Part shown: one piece after another, positions 19,493 through 32,400 of the stretch
Layout of the letters: each line of letters starts with the position of its first letter
Numbering within the stretch: position 1 is the stretch's first letter
Origin: Rhizophagus sp. LPA8_4_AMF
Taxonomy: Eukaryota; Glomeromycota; Glomeromycetes; Glomerales; Glomeraceae
Direction of reading: 5' to 3'
Assembly (NCBI GenBank): GCA_021464525.1
Contig: JADRCO010000344.1
Coordinates: 1 to 36,687, forward strand
DNA: 36,687 bases
Notes under the pieces: generated by a model
Databases searched by the model: none
Told to the model about the DNA's origin: nothing
Seen by the model: only the letters and a program-made list of their open reading frames with translations
Translations under genes and position numbers: made by a program

Positions 19493-20690
19493 ATGCGATT
19501 AGATGGGTTTCAACTTGAAGTTTTGGTAAATGGTCAACCTTTGGAAGAATATAATCTTCCGATAAATGAATCAAATGTAAATAATTGCTAAATTTTTTGT
19601 CAATTTGATGAAGGTGTGGACTTTTATCCCTTTTCTTTTATTTATTTATTTACTTATTTATTTATTATCAGCCCACGACTGATTCGTCTTATGTATTGGA
19701 TGAAACAACAAGACAGAAAACATATAGGTAAGCAAGATAAATGAATTATTAATACAAGTCATTTTTTTCTTCAAATGTATAAATTTATTAATCATTCATA
19801 ATCATTATAGTGATGATGTAACATATATCGCTGTTAAACCGGAAATGAAATATTCCATTAGGTTTTCTTCTTCAAGGGCATCCATGTGGTCTCCTCTAAT
19901 GGCATATGTATATGTTGATGGAGAATATGATTATACTTATCGAGAAATTTCAAATTCATCACCTCGAGAAAAAGATTGTTTTTGGAATAGTTCACTTAGT
20001 AAGAAATATTATTTCAAATTTGAAATTTCTCAATTATATGAGATAGATAATCCAGAAATACCTCTTCAGAGAAAACCATATGGTGGATTAGGAGCAATTT
20101 CAGTTTATTTTTATAAAGCGAGAGTTATACCTCAAACGCCAGTTTATATACCTAATTTTTCTGTAAATCAAGTAAAAGTAGCTGAATCAAAATCAACTTG
20201 TGGTATTAAATTTACAACGGCATTTGAGGAAGCCGAAGGATTTTCTAATCGACAAGCTGTGGCAACAATGGAAAGACAAGGTGACGAACCCGTTGCTGTA
20301 TTACATCTACATTATCGTCCTGCTACTTGGCTTTCAATTAGAGGATGCGATGTACCAGAAATCGACCAACCAAATCATCTTTCTCCAAGTGTTCCCGGAT
20401 TGTTGGGAGACGTAAAACCATATTCTTTTAATATTAAAGGAGAAGAGCCTCAAAGTCCTACAGTGGTAAAGGCGAAATATAAAATTATTAGAGCTGCTGT
20501 CATACATTCAGATAATGTAATTGAAGTTACTGACGAAAGCGAAAATGGAAATAATAATGAGGTTATCGATTTGGAAAATTATACACCAAAAAATAAACGA
20601 ACATATACAAAGGAAGTTGACGTCATTGAATTGTTGGATTCTGACGAAGAGGAAGAAGAGAATCCTTCCAAGATTCTTCGTATTGAATGA
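19493..20690 (+). CDS. DUF7918-like fungal protein with a triple SUMO-interaction-like tail
   Basis: Spliced model: exons 19493-19576, 19672-19727 and 19811-20690; 1020 nt, 339 aa. Both introns are GT-AG with continuous frame, and intron 1 carries a TTTA microsatellite. The start MRLDGFQLEVLVNGQPLEEY matches the minus-strand paralogue and the exon 1 length is identical. The core shows AYVYVDGEY (about residues 77-85), GGLGAISVYFYKARV, VNQVKVAES and AVLHLHYRPATWLS, matching the DUF7918 layout of a beta-rich domain that ends in an F/H-x-YRP-x-x-WL motif. From about residue 280 the tail is acidic and contains VIEVTDES (283), VIDLE (298) and VIELLDSDEEEEE (318), each fitting the hydrophobic-core-plus-acid pattern of SUMO-interaction motifs. 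Cellular role is unknown; a nuclear role is a guess from the motifs and the basic KNKR at about 307. Confidence 0.85.
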
Positions 20691-20945
20691 TATTTTTTTT
20701 CGTGTTTTTATTTATTTAATATGTCTGTGATATGAATATAACAAATGTGAAATAGACACATTATTCACATTATTGCAACAGTAGTTAACTGACGTAAAAT
20801 TCGACGTAAATCACTACCTGATTTAGATGATTTACATTTTTTTTTTAAAAAAAAAAAAAAAATCGAAAAAACAAATCTCTTCATTTTTTTTTTAATAAAA
20901 TTTTATCAAAAATAAACTATTATCAAATTTTAAATTATATAAAGC

Positions 20946-23900
20946 ATGAACTCATTGCTTATTCGTCGAAACTTTCAAAAAATTCAAAAAGTAACCTCAC
21001 CTCATAATAATAAAATATTAAATTTTATTTGTAAAAAGTCTTATTCACGTGTCGTTGGTGAAGGTAGTTAATATCGATATTTTTATACATATATACACAT
21101 ATATATATATATATATATATTATTAAAACAATCAAATTCTTATATATCTTTACATCTTTTAGAGTTTAAACTTAATGATAAACTTCATGGGTTTCGTGTT
21201 GAACAGGTATATTTTCTTATCGTAAATTTTTTAAGAAAAAGGAAATTTATATAATATTTGATTTTTAATTTTAGATAAATCATATACCAGAACTTGAACT
21301 AACAGCAACACAGCTTATACATGAAAAAACGGGTGCTTCACATTTACATATTTCAAGAGATGATAACAATAATGTATTTGGTGTAGGTTTCTCCACACCT
21401 CCCATGAACAGCAGCGGAACTCCTCACATATTAGTAAGTAAATATTTTAATTTTAAATTTTTTTGTTATATAATTTTACAGTCGAATTTTTTTTTAATAA
21501 TACAGGAACATACAACATTATGTGGAAGTAAAAGGTTTCCGGTGAGAGATCCATTTTTTAAAATGTTAAATCGAACTTTGGCAAATTTTATGAACGCTAT
21601 GACAGGTATAATTTACATTATATTTTTATTTCTTTGGTTAATTGTTTTCTCATTTTTTAAATTTTATTTAGCAAATGATTATACAATTTATCCATTTTCA
21701 ACAACACATAAACTTGATTATGATAATTTAAGAGATGTTTACATGGATGCAACATTTCATCCTTATTTGAGAGAATTAGATTTCAAGCAGGAAGGATGGA
21801 GACTTGAACATCAGCAACCTAATGATAAATCAACACCTTTACAATTTAAAGGAGTTGTATATAATGAAATGAAAGGCGTAATGGTAAAAAGATTTTCATA
21901 AGCTTTGTTAACTTTATTATAATAAAATAAAGTAATTATTCTTATTATATATTAGTCAGATGCAGGATATTTATTTTATAATAGGGTACAAGAAAATATG
22001 TTTTCAGGCACAACGTATGGAAATAACAGTGGAGGTGATCCAAAATATATAACAGATTTAACATATCAAGAACTTTTACAATTTCATAAAACTCATTACC
22101 ATCCAAGTAATGCAAAGTTCTATACTTATGGTAAGATATTTAGGATATTAAAAAGTCTTTTATGTTCCTAGATGTGTATAATTTACTTTATTATCAATAT
22201 TTTATAGGAAATTTTCCATTAAGTGAACATTTAGCAGCAATTAATAATAAAATCGGAGGGTTTGAGAAATCAAGTCTTGATGAAGGTGTAAAAAATGTTA
22301 ACCAATTTGATTCTTCTCCAAAAAGGATTAGTTTATATGGACCTCTTGATCCAAGTAAGATATTGGCTTCAATTAAAATTCATCATGTATTCAAATGAAA
22401 TTATTTTATTAATTTTATTATAATTAATTAGTGATTAATTCTGAAAAACAGACTAAAATGTCCATTTCATTTTTGACTAATGATATAAATGTAATGTACT
22501 ATTATATTATGATTCATTATTTCATTTAAAATTTTATTTAGTTTGAAATTTTTTTTGTAGAATACCTTTGAAACTTTTGCTTTAAAAATATTTAGTTATT
22601 TATTATTGGATGGCCATGCATCTCCAATGTATAAAGCACTTATAGATGGAAATATTGGATCTGATTTTTCTGAAAATACTGGATATGATTCTTCAACTAA
22701 GTAAATTATTATAAATTAAGTATGAAATTTATTTTAATAATTATTGATTTATATAAACATGTCAATTATAGAATAAGCTATATGAGTATTGGATTACAAG
22801 GAATGAATGAAAAATATGTTCCATTGGTAATTATTATTATATAAATTTTAAACAATGTCTTATATTGCTGATATTTGAAAATTTTCTCATTAATAGGCTG
22901 AAGAAAATATAAAAAAAGTATTGGAAGAAGTGTCACAAAATGGATTTGATTCAAAACGTATTGAAGCAGCAATACATCAAACTGAATTAAGTATAAAACA
23001 TGTGAGTTGATTATAATATTGTATAAAAGTCTAATAAATATGTTAATAATATTTTTTGATTATAGAAAACTGCATCTTTTGGCTTAAGTCTTATGCATTT
23101 AATAAGTTCCGGATGGTTTAATGGTAGCAATCCTGCTGAATTTTTGGAAATTAATAATGTAAAAAATAACTATTTTGTTATTATTGCATTATTTTGATTA
23201 AGTTGTTTTTAATATATATATATTTTTTTTTAATTTTTAGAATATTAAATTATTAAGAGAAAAATTAAAGACAGAACCATTCTTTCAAAATTTAGTAAAA
23301 AAATACTTTATAAATAATCCACATACACTTATATCAGTAATGACACCAGATCCATCATATACAGAAAAATTATTACAAGAAGAACAATCCCGATTAGAAG
23401 CTAAAACATCAACACTTACATCAGAAGAAAAAGAAAAAGTTTATATGCAATCAATAGAGTTGTTAAAAAAGCAAGAGGAAGAAGAAGATTTATCTGTTTT
23501 ACCAAGTTTAAAAATACAAGACATAGATAAACAAACGAAAAAATTTGAATTGAAATTTACTGTTGTTAATAACTGTTCTGTACAATGGAGAAATACAAGT
23601 ACAAATGAAATAACTTATTTTAGGATTATTAATAAAATTGAAGGACTAAAAGAAGATTTAAGAATTTATTTGCCTTTATTTGCTCAAGCATTAACTTCTT
23701 TGGGAACAAAATCTAAAACTATGGCAGTAATTGATGATGATATAAGATTACATACTGGTGGCATAAATGTTTCAACTTTTTTATCAACAAATCATTCTGG
23801 TAAATACATAAAGATTCAAAATTGCTGTTTAAATAAATTATATATTAAATTTTTTTTTTTAGATTTAAATCAGCATGAGGATGGATTACTAATTACAGCA

Positions 23901-25498
23901 CATAGTCTTGATAGAAATATTAATCATATGTATGATATATTAAAACAACTCTTATGTGAAACGAATTTTGATAATGTTGACAAATTGAGAACTATTATCT
24001 ATGCTGTAAGTCAATCTTATTAATGAAATTTTAATAATAATTTAATTTAATATATTTATTTATTTGTATGATAGAATGCAACTAATATGATGAATTCAGT
24101 TGTTGAATCGGGACATCAATATGCAAGTACTTTCGCCGGATCAAAATTAATTCCTACTATGGTAAACAAAAATTCTCAATATTGTAAATTTTTATCTTTT
24201 ATGATTTATTCAATTATTTTCCTTATTACAATAGAGTAAAGCAGAGATTTATGGTGGTATGACACAAGTACATTTTATGAATAAACAAGCAGCTAATGAA
24301 GATTTTGATACTATAATTCAAAAATTGAAGGTGAATTTCATTGAAAAAGATTTTACTTGTTAATAATGTATGTATCAATTTACTAAATATAATATATTTT
24401 AGGAAATTTCCGAATATGTGTTAAGTAAACAATCTTTAAGAGTAGCAATTACTTGTGGTTCAGAAAATGTAGATCATAATATAAATGCATTAAGTAATTT
24501 CTTAAGTGAATTACCTGAAGAAAAAATATCACGGAGTAATGAACAAGTAAATTAATTATTAGAATTCATATCCATTTAAAAAAATAATATTTGGTTCTTT
24601 TTTATTAAATATATTTTTATTAAAAAAAAACTACAATTTTTCATTAGTTTTCATTTCAACCAACACATGAAAAGGCATTATTTCCTTTACCATTTGCGGT
24701 AAATTTTTGTGCTCAAGCTTTTAAAGGAGTACCTTATACGCATCCTGATGGAGCTAAATTACAAGTAAATTATTTTTCAGTATAGGTTTTCTTTTTCGTG
24801 CTTATTTATGTTTTTAAATATATAAACATATATATATATATCTATTTTTAGATTCTTTCGTCGTTAATGCGTACACATTATCTTCATCGAGAAATACGTG
24901 AAAGAAATGGTGCATATGGAGGAGGTGCAACCTATAATGCAAGTACAGGTATATTTTCATTTTTCTCCTATAGGGATCCTAAAACTTTGGAGACTTTAAA
25001 AACATATCGGGATAGTATTGAGTGGGTTGGAAAAAGAAAGTTTACTCAACAAGTAAGTCGTTATTTAGCTTTTTTAATGAAAGAAAAGTGTGATAAATAA
25101 TTTTTTTTTTCTATAGGAAATCGATGAGGCAAAATTATCTACATTTAAAAAAATTGATGAGCCTATAAGCGTATCTGAAGAAGGGATGAATTATTTCACA
25201 GGAAAGATAACGGATGAACAGAGACAAAAGTAAATTTTAATTGTTCAACTTTAAATTTATTTTCCTTCTAAGAAAATAGACAATAAACTTTGAATTTTTG
25301 TTTTATAGACGACGCGAGCAATTACTTGCTGTTACAGAAGATGATGTTAAAGAAGTTGCCAAGATTTATTTAGAAAAACAAGAAAAAGAAAATTTGAATT
25401 CCATCGCTATTATTGGTGAAGGTAAACCTGAAATATCAAACGATAAAGAATGGAAAATTTATGAATTAAGTACTGAAGATGAAAAAAAAGGAGTTTAA
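20946..25498 (+). CDS. CYM1: Mitochondrial presequence protease (peptidasome), M16C family
   Basis: This zinc metalloprotease degrades cleaved targeting peptides in the mitochondrial matrix (yeast Cym1, plant PreP, human PITRM1). My model has 21 exons: 20946-21063, 21163-21206, 21275-21433, 21506-21605, 21672-21883, 21956-22130, 22208-22354, 22432-22490, 22561-22700, 22772-22826, 22897-23001, 23066-23158, 23241-23799, 23863-24005, 24075-24161, 24235-24330, 24403-24546, 24648-24764, 24852-25052, 25117-25229, 25309-25498. All introns are GT-AG and the sum is 3057 nt, 1018 aa, the usual family length. The N-terminus is basic and Ser/Asn-rich, a likely mitochondrial signal. The inverted zinc motif HILEH (H105, E108, H109) is followed by [19 protein letters not shown], and the third ligand is E206 in YNEMKG. 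The C-terminal half carries [14 protein letters not shown] with Y873. The zinc motif is split by intron 3. The gene follows the DUF7918-like gene by only 255 bp on the same strand. Confidence 0.95.
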
Positions 25499-26419
25499 TA
25501 AATATTTAGAAAGCGAGAAGAAAGAAAGAAAATAAATAGCACAAGTTCTTAAAATTAATTATTAAAGACTAGAAAGATAAATTGCAAATATCATGAAACG
25601 TATTTATTCCAAAGAAAATCAATTTTTATCCTAATATAAGCTCAATTTCAAGTTTAATTTATTGTTTACTCCTTGTCTTCTCCTCTCTTGGTTACTACCT
25701 GTTATTTATTTTTTTTTAAAAAAAACAAAAGCATTCTCATTTATATTACTCCCAAGCTTTTTTAATGTTATATTTATATGTAAAGTGATTGGAAAAAAAA
25801 GCACTTGGTTCAACGGTATTTTTCTTAATTTTACAAGATAAAGAGATTAACAATTGCGCAAAATGAAAATAAGCCGATGAATAATAACAAACCCCTTTGT
25901 ATGAAATATTTGTTTCGCGATTAACCTGTAATTGAGAGAAAGAACCTAAGAAGACAATGAAAACATTGTAACATTTATCAATGTAAACGAAATAAAGAAT
26001 CTTATAATTGAAGCAGTTGAATTAATATATATTTATAAGAGATGTGATAATTATAAAGAAAGAAACAAAGGTAACGTTCTGTTAGAGTCGCTTGCTCAAA
26101 AGTTAGTCACTTCACAATTTTTTGTTACAAATAAATAATTCCGGAAGGTTATAAAACTATTTTTCTTTTTAAATCAAATAATTGACTCAACATTTTACAC
26201 TTTAGGTATCAAAATGTTATTGGAAGAAGAGAAATATTATGTACTATATGTTTGTATATATTTTATATTCAAATTTTTCAGTAAAGAGATCAAAAAAATG
26301 AACAAGGCTTGAGGAACTTTAAGAACGCATGCCGATCTTTACTTAGTTAAGTTTTATTAAATGAAAAAGAACAGTTAAATGTTGGCATCTCAACTTGTAA
26401 AATAATCCATTCTAATGTT
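25499..26419. other. Intergenic DNA between convergent genes
   Basis: This holds the 3' ends of CYM1 (plus) and the PAP2 gene (minus). AATAAA-type words occur at 25499-25504 and near 25530 just after the CYM1 stop. No other gene, RNA gene or repeat was recognised. Confidence 0.4.
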
Positions 26420-27156
26420 CTATTCTTCCACCCAACCTCTCTCATTAATAAATTTATCAACCAATTTCCATATAATCTCTAATTCATCATAACTTAACTG
26501 ACCATCCAATTTTAATTCATGTAAAAAAGGCATCCAATAATTCACCCATAAGTTGTTCCAAAATATAGCAAATATAATACCTAAAAGCATACCCATTAAT
26601 ACTTGAGTTGTTGTATGATGACCTAATTCAATTCTAGACCATAATATCAACAAAGCTATTATAAAAAATAGAAAAAAAGAAAATAATTTAACTGAAGGAA
26701 ATGAATTAGTTGTTACATTAAATAATTGAAGAAATATGAAAGTTGCAAAATAAATTATTATTGCAGAATGTGAAGATGGCATTCCATAAGATTTTCTTTG
26801 TTTTATTATAATTGATTGTGAAGTTGGGATGGTTACGTGATATGGACGAGGTTGTCGAATTATTTGTTTTAATATACTAACTAAAAAAAAATAATTTATA
26901 TTTAAAGATATTTGAATTTTTTCTATTTTTTTCTGATTAAATTACCTGTTACTCTTGTAAACACTCCACCTGCTATAGTAAACATAGCGTGAAAAGTTCT
27001 TATATAACTTGATAAACACAATATCAGTATAGAAACCCATATTTTAGTCTATTAAAATAAATATCCATTAGAAGTAAATTTAATTTACACAAACACACAA
27101 TTATAAATAGTAATAACAATTCTCATTACATGTTCCAAGAAAAATAACAATGACAT
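26420..27156 (-). CDS. PAP2-superfamily membrane phosphatase (dolichyldiphosphatase/LPP-like)
   Basis: Spliced model: exon 1 27156-27130 (27 nt), exon 2 27048-26946 (103 nt), exon 3 26880-26420 (461 nt); 591 nt, 196 aa, with GT-AG introns of 81 and 65 bp. The three PAP2 catalytic motifs are present in order: K-x(6)-RP in KQIIRQPRP, PSSH in YGMPSSHS, and SR-x(5)-H in SRIELGHHTTTQV. Hydrophobic segments flank them, as in a multi-pass membrane enzyme; TMs lie around residues 9-25, 83-98, 110-125 and 140-158. Members hydrolyse lipid phosphates or pyrophosphates such as dolichyl pyrophosphate in the ER; the exact substrate cannot be told here. The tail is acidic. Exons 2 and 3 are firm; the 9-codon first exon is chosen because its donor, phase and start MSLLFFLEH fit, and it is less certain. 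Confidence 0.8.
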
Positions 27157-29420
27157 GATTTTAACAATTCTAACCGCATATAAAAATATTTTTGGTATGT
27201 AGATCTAGTTAAGTATATTTATTATAGACCAAATTGACTAATCCTAATTTAGTTAACATAATTACATGTTCGAGTGTTATTTCCCAGGAAAACACGCCGG
27301 TTAGATCAAGAAAAAAAAAAAAATAAATTTCTTAGACAAGTATCACTAAAGTATGCCATTTATTTTTAAATAGACACAGGACGTTCTTGAGGGTAATAAA
27401 TAATTTCCTATGTGCATTTCTTGTTATATAAAAATTTAACAATTTTCATTTACACGACCTAAATATATGACAATTGTAAGTTTTAGAGTGGATATAACGT
27501 TTTGGTAAAATAGTGAATTTGTTTATGTTTAACAAAAATTTTTGCCGAAAAAAATAATAAAAAAAAACAACACATAATAAAACGGTTATATACATTAAAG
27601 TCACAATTTAAATAAATTTTATGAACGGAAAATGCCTACGAGATTTTAGGAATTCAAATCAATTTTCTTTATATTTTTGTATTTTAAAAGAAAAATTAAA
27701 TCAAAATTATCAAAATATATTGAACGCCTTTATTTAGTTTTCTAATTTCTTTCTATTATCCTCCCTTAATTTGTTTTATCCAACGATTTCCGTATTACTC
27801 GAGGGTGCAAGATTAGAAAATAAGGAAGCATTTATGCCGAATAATATAAAATATTCAAATATTATGTTATGCAATGTTTTACGAAAAAGTAAGAGTTAAA
27901 AGTAAAAACTAAATAGTTCTCGGTTGAATAGAACTACTAACAGGATGGTCAAAGATGAATAAAACAGAATCGGGCTAGCAAAAGCATAAATACAGTATGT
28001 GCTTTCCATATTTTTAAAAGAAGATACTCATTTAATCTAACCAAAAACAGAAAAGTGACAAATAATCACTATCCCCACTTTTCGTGCTATATCTGTTTCT
28101 ATAGAGGTAATTGGATATTTTTAATTCAATTCGGGTTGAACAGCCCAAAGAGAAAAAGTTTTAAAAGAATTTATGAAATTGAATACCAGAGATAGGTTTT
28201 TTATGCTAATTATATTTATTATAATAATCAACTTTCATCAAAATCATTCTAAAGAAACGCTTTATGGCAAACAAAAAGAGAGCAATTAGTATATTACTTA
28301 AGCCGTAAGAAAAGTAAAAGTATTCAAAGAAAACGAAGAAAAAAAGCGTTATTAAAGTTGAAACCGGAATGAATGTAAGATTATTTTGTCCCCACGACCC
28401 TGACAGAGCCAAGCAAATAAACGAATATCATTAAGCAAATTTGTACGAGTATTTATTCGATCAAATTCTTATATTCTTATATATTCGAGATTTGCTAATA
28501 TTGAATAAAATGATTTTTATAACGATTGTGACACAAATTTAAAACGTTTTTTAAATCACTTCATTGCCACGAGAAGAAAAGTCTTTATCATCCCTTTGTT
28601 TTAGGAACACCATTTAATTGTTCTTTCCTTCTTTTTTTATGTCTCTTGAAAAAGTTAATGTGCTAATTTCTCTAGGCATTTTCTCTTTCATCATAGGAAG
28701 TCTACTTATGACAATTTCTTCGATTATTTTATTGTAATCTATTACAAGATACACGGGCGCCTAATACGAATTTGACCGAACCACATTATAGACGAGCCGG
28801 ACCCCTATTCCTGCTTCTGCTCATGTCTATATATATTATTGTCAATAAGGTTGATTGACTAAAAATAATGTATAGATGAAGATATCAATTTCTTGTGTTA
28901 CGAATTCGGATTACACAAAATTTTTCAGGAAAAAAGTATCGTATGGAAATGCATGGAAATAAGTAATAACAAAGAATTTCCTTGTAAACTAACTTTAAAT
29001 ATTGGTTTTGATGCATGATGTCGATATTTAATGAAAAGTTAAATTGTTTTGGAGTCGATCAATTCTTAATATATACAACGTTTCATTGTACTTCTCGGAT
29101 ATATAATTTTTTTGGGAGTCCAGAATAACTTTCTCCGAAGTTTTAGGCTTCGGTTAATGATAAGATTGATTATGTATACATTATGTATACAGAAATTCTT
29201 CACACAACATAAAAAATTACTAAACCGAACATGCAAATAAAGTTCTAAGAAGACATGTATTAATATATTCTTGGTAATAAATTCTTAAATTAGAGTGTTG
29301 CACTATGTTTGAACCGACATATTTCTTTGTGGCATGCATAACTTCCTCATTATATATAATTGGTAGCTGGAAGATACATCCCCAAAATTTTGTTACCAGA
29401 CAAATTCCCAACTGATATAC
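27157..29420. other. Intergenic DNA between the PAP2 gene and the EF-hand gene
   Basis: Divergent promoters are expected here. TATATATAA at 29350-29358 lies about 62-70 bases upstream of the EF-hand start and is a good TATA box candidate. A patch at 28745-28830 is less AT-rich. A 68-codon hydrophobic minus-strand frame (28206-28412) and a 32-codon plus-strand frame (28639-28737) are present but unsupported. The repeated word TATGTATAC occurs twice near 29173-29190. Nothing else was recognised. Confidence 0.4.
28639..28737 (+). CDS. Possible 32-aa membrane microprotein
   Basis: A short frame from ATG to TAA encodes MSLEKVNVLISLGIFSFIIG followed by a further 12 mostly hydrophobic residues. It would be a single-span membrane peptide. 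Codon use is less AT-biased than the surroundings. No family is recognised (it does not look like OST4, another protein of this size), and chance is a fair explanation. Confidence 0.15.
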   Translation: MSLEKVNVLISLGIFSFIIGSLLMTISSIILL

Positions 29421-32400
29421 ATGGCCGAAAAATTGGGTAAGAAGACAGCTATTAAAACTACCGAAAAGTTGGACAAGAAAGAAACGAGCAAACTTTCAAG
29501 AAAACCTTCTGAAAAATTGAATAAGAAGGAAGTTAGGAAAACTAAAAATGCAGTTATCGTTATTGATAAACTAAACAGAACAGAAAATAAAAAGGTAACG
29601 GGTGTAACTTTAATTTTAGAGATGGATGTTCATATTTTTCAAGATAATAACTTCATTTTTTATAACTGCAATAGATTTTTGACAAATTCGATTATAATGG
29701 TAACGGTGTCCTGTCCCTTGCTGAAATTGATAAAGCTGTTATTGAAATTTACCCACATCTTGCTGAAGACAAGCCTGCCATCATGCGGGCTTACAAAGCT
29801 GCTGATACTTCACAGGTTTGTCCTGTTTATTTCGTAATTTATTTTACATATTGCTTGAAGAATAACATTTCTGATATTCAAAATTTACTAGGATGGTTTT
29901 ATTGACTTCAAAGAATTCAGACGCCTCATAGATCTCCTTCATCATTACAACGACCTGTTTCAGATATTTAAGAAGCTTGATATAGATAATGATAGACGTG
30001 TTGATTTTAACGAGTTCAAGAAGGGATATGAGCTCATGGGAATAAATGGAGGTTCGGATGAAGAGATTAAAGCAAAGTTTGATGAGATTGATACAAACCA
30101 AGGAGGTTATATTCTTTTTGATGAGGTAAATGAAATTTCTATTATTAACTAATAAAATCTAAAAAAAAGTCTAAATTAATTCTTCTATGTTTGGTTTTTC
30201 AGTTCTGTATTTATGCTGCAAAGATAAAATTGATATCCGAAATGCCTCAAGATACACAAGAAGCTCAAGAAATTCAAAAAGCTCAAGCAAAACCTTCTGA
30301 AAATGGAAAATCGGATAAGAAAGAAACCAGTAAACCTTTAAGAAGACTTTCTGAAAATGGAAAATCGGATAAGAAAGAAACCAGTAAACCTTTAAGAAAA
30401 CTTTCTGAAAATGGAAAATCGGATAAGAAAGAAACCAGCAAACTTTTAAGAAAACCTTCTGAAAATGGAAAATCGGATAAGAAAGAAACAAGCAAACCTT
30501 CAAGAAGACTTTTTGAAAAGGGAAAATCTGACAAGAAAATTTCTACAAATGCAGTTACCACTACTAACAAACTAAACAGAACCGAAATTAAAAAGGTAAC
30601 CGGTGTAACTTTAATTTAGAGTCGAATATTTCATATCCTTCAAATTACTAACTTCATTTTTTGTAACTGCAATAGATTTTTGACATATTCGATTATAATG
30701 GTAACGGTATTCTGTCTCTTGCTGAAATTGATAAAGCTGTTATTGAAATTTACCCACATCTTGCTGAAGACAAGCCTGCAATCTTGCGGGCTTACAAAGC
30801 TGCTGATGCCTCACAGGTTTGTTCCGGAGATTTCGTAATTTATTTACATATCGAAGAATAAAATTTCTAATGTACAAAATTTACTAGGATGGTTTTATTG
30901 ACTTCAAAGAATTCGGACGCCTCATTGATCTTCTTCACTATTACAATAATCTATTTCAAATATTTAAAAAACCTGACATAGACAATGATAGACGTATTGA
31001 TTTTAATGAGTTCAAAAAAGGATATGAACTCATGGAAATAAATGGAGGTTCAGATGAAGAGCTTAAGGAAAAGTTTGATGAGATTGATACAAATCAAGGA
31101 GGTTATATTCTTTTTGACGAGGTGATTGAAGTCTCTATTATTAATTAATTAAAATCTTCAAAAAGCTAGTGTATTTAAAATTAATTCTTAAATATTTTGG
31201 TTTTCAGTTTTGCACTTATGCTGCAAAGATAAAATTGATATCCGAAATACCTCAAGGTACACAAGAAACTCAAGAAATTCAGAAAGCTCAAACAAAACCT
31301 TCCGAAAAATCGGATAAGAAAGAAACCAGCAAACCCTTAAGAAAACTTTCTGAAAATGGAAAATTGGATAAAAAAGAAACCAGCAAATCTTTAAGAAGAC
31401 TTTCTGGGAATGTAAAATCGGATAAGAACGAAACCAGTAAACCTTTAAGAAGACTTTCTGGAAATGTAAAATTGGAGAAGAAAGAAACCAGCAAACCTTC
31501 AAGAAGATTTTCTGAAAATGGAAAATCGGACAAGAAGATTTCTACAAATGCAGTTACCACTACTAACAAACTAGATAGAACCGAAATTAAAAAGGTAACC
31601 GGTGTAATTTTAATGTTAAAGACGGTTATTTCACATCCTTCAAGGCACTAACTTCATCTTTTATTATTACACCAGATTTTTGACACATTCGATTATAATG
31701 GTAACGGTGTCCTGTCCCTTGCCGAAATTGATAAAGCTGTTATTGAAATCTACCCACATCTTGCTGAAGACAAGCCTGCAATCTTGCGGGCTTACAAAGC
31801 TGCCGATACTTCACAGGTTTGTTCCAAAGATTTCGTAATTTATTTTAACATATTAAAGAACAACGTTCTAATGTAAAAAATTTTACTAGGATGGTTTTAT
31901 TGACTTCAAAGAATTCGGGCGCCTTATCGATCTTCTTCATTATTACAACAACCTGTTTCAAATATTTAAGAAGCTTGACATAGACAATGATAGACGTATT
32001 GATTTTAATGAATTCAAAAAAGGATATGAGCTCATGAGAGTGAATGGAGGTTCGGATGAAGAGCTCAAAGCAAAATTTGATGAAATCGATACAAACCAAG
32101 GAGGTTATATTCTTTTTGATGAGGTAAAAGCAATATCTGTTATTAGTAAATAAGGTCTTAAAACGCGGAAATATCCGAAACCAATTTTCTATTTTAAATA
32201 TTTGATTTTTTCAGTTCTGCATTTATGCCGCCAAAGTAAAATTGATATCTGGAATACCTCAAGATACACAAGAAACTCAAGAAATTCAAAAAGCTCAAAC
32301 AAAATCTTCCGAAAAATCGGACAAGAAAGAGACTAGCAAAACTTCTGGAAAATTGAATAAGAAAGAAATCAGCAAACCTTTAAGAAGACTTTCTGGAAAT

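Noticed and set aside
28206..28412. 68-aa hydrophobic minus-strand frame as first exon of the PAP2 gene
   Set aside because: It would need an intron of more than 1 kb in a genome with introns mostly near 60-130 bp, and a nearer 27-nt exon fits the phase; the composition is what AT-rich DNA gives by chance.
30289..30534. Regular 54-bp repeats as a CRISPR array
   Set aside because: The units are contiguous, code for protein and have no unique spacers; the genome is eukaryotic.
30171..30570. Minus-strand open frames with repeated FLSDFPFSE or SYPIFHFQK units
   Set aside because: They are antisense shadows of the lysine-rich linker repeat in the EF-hand gene.
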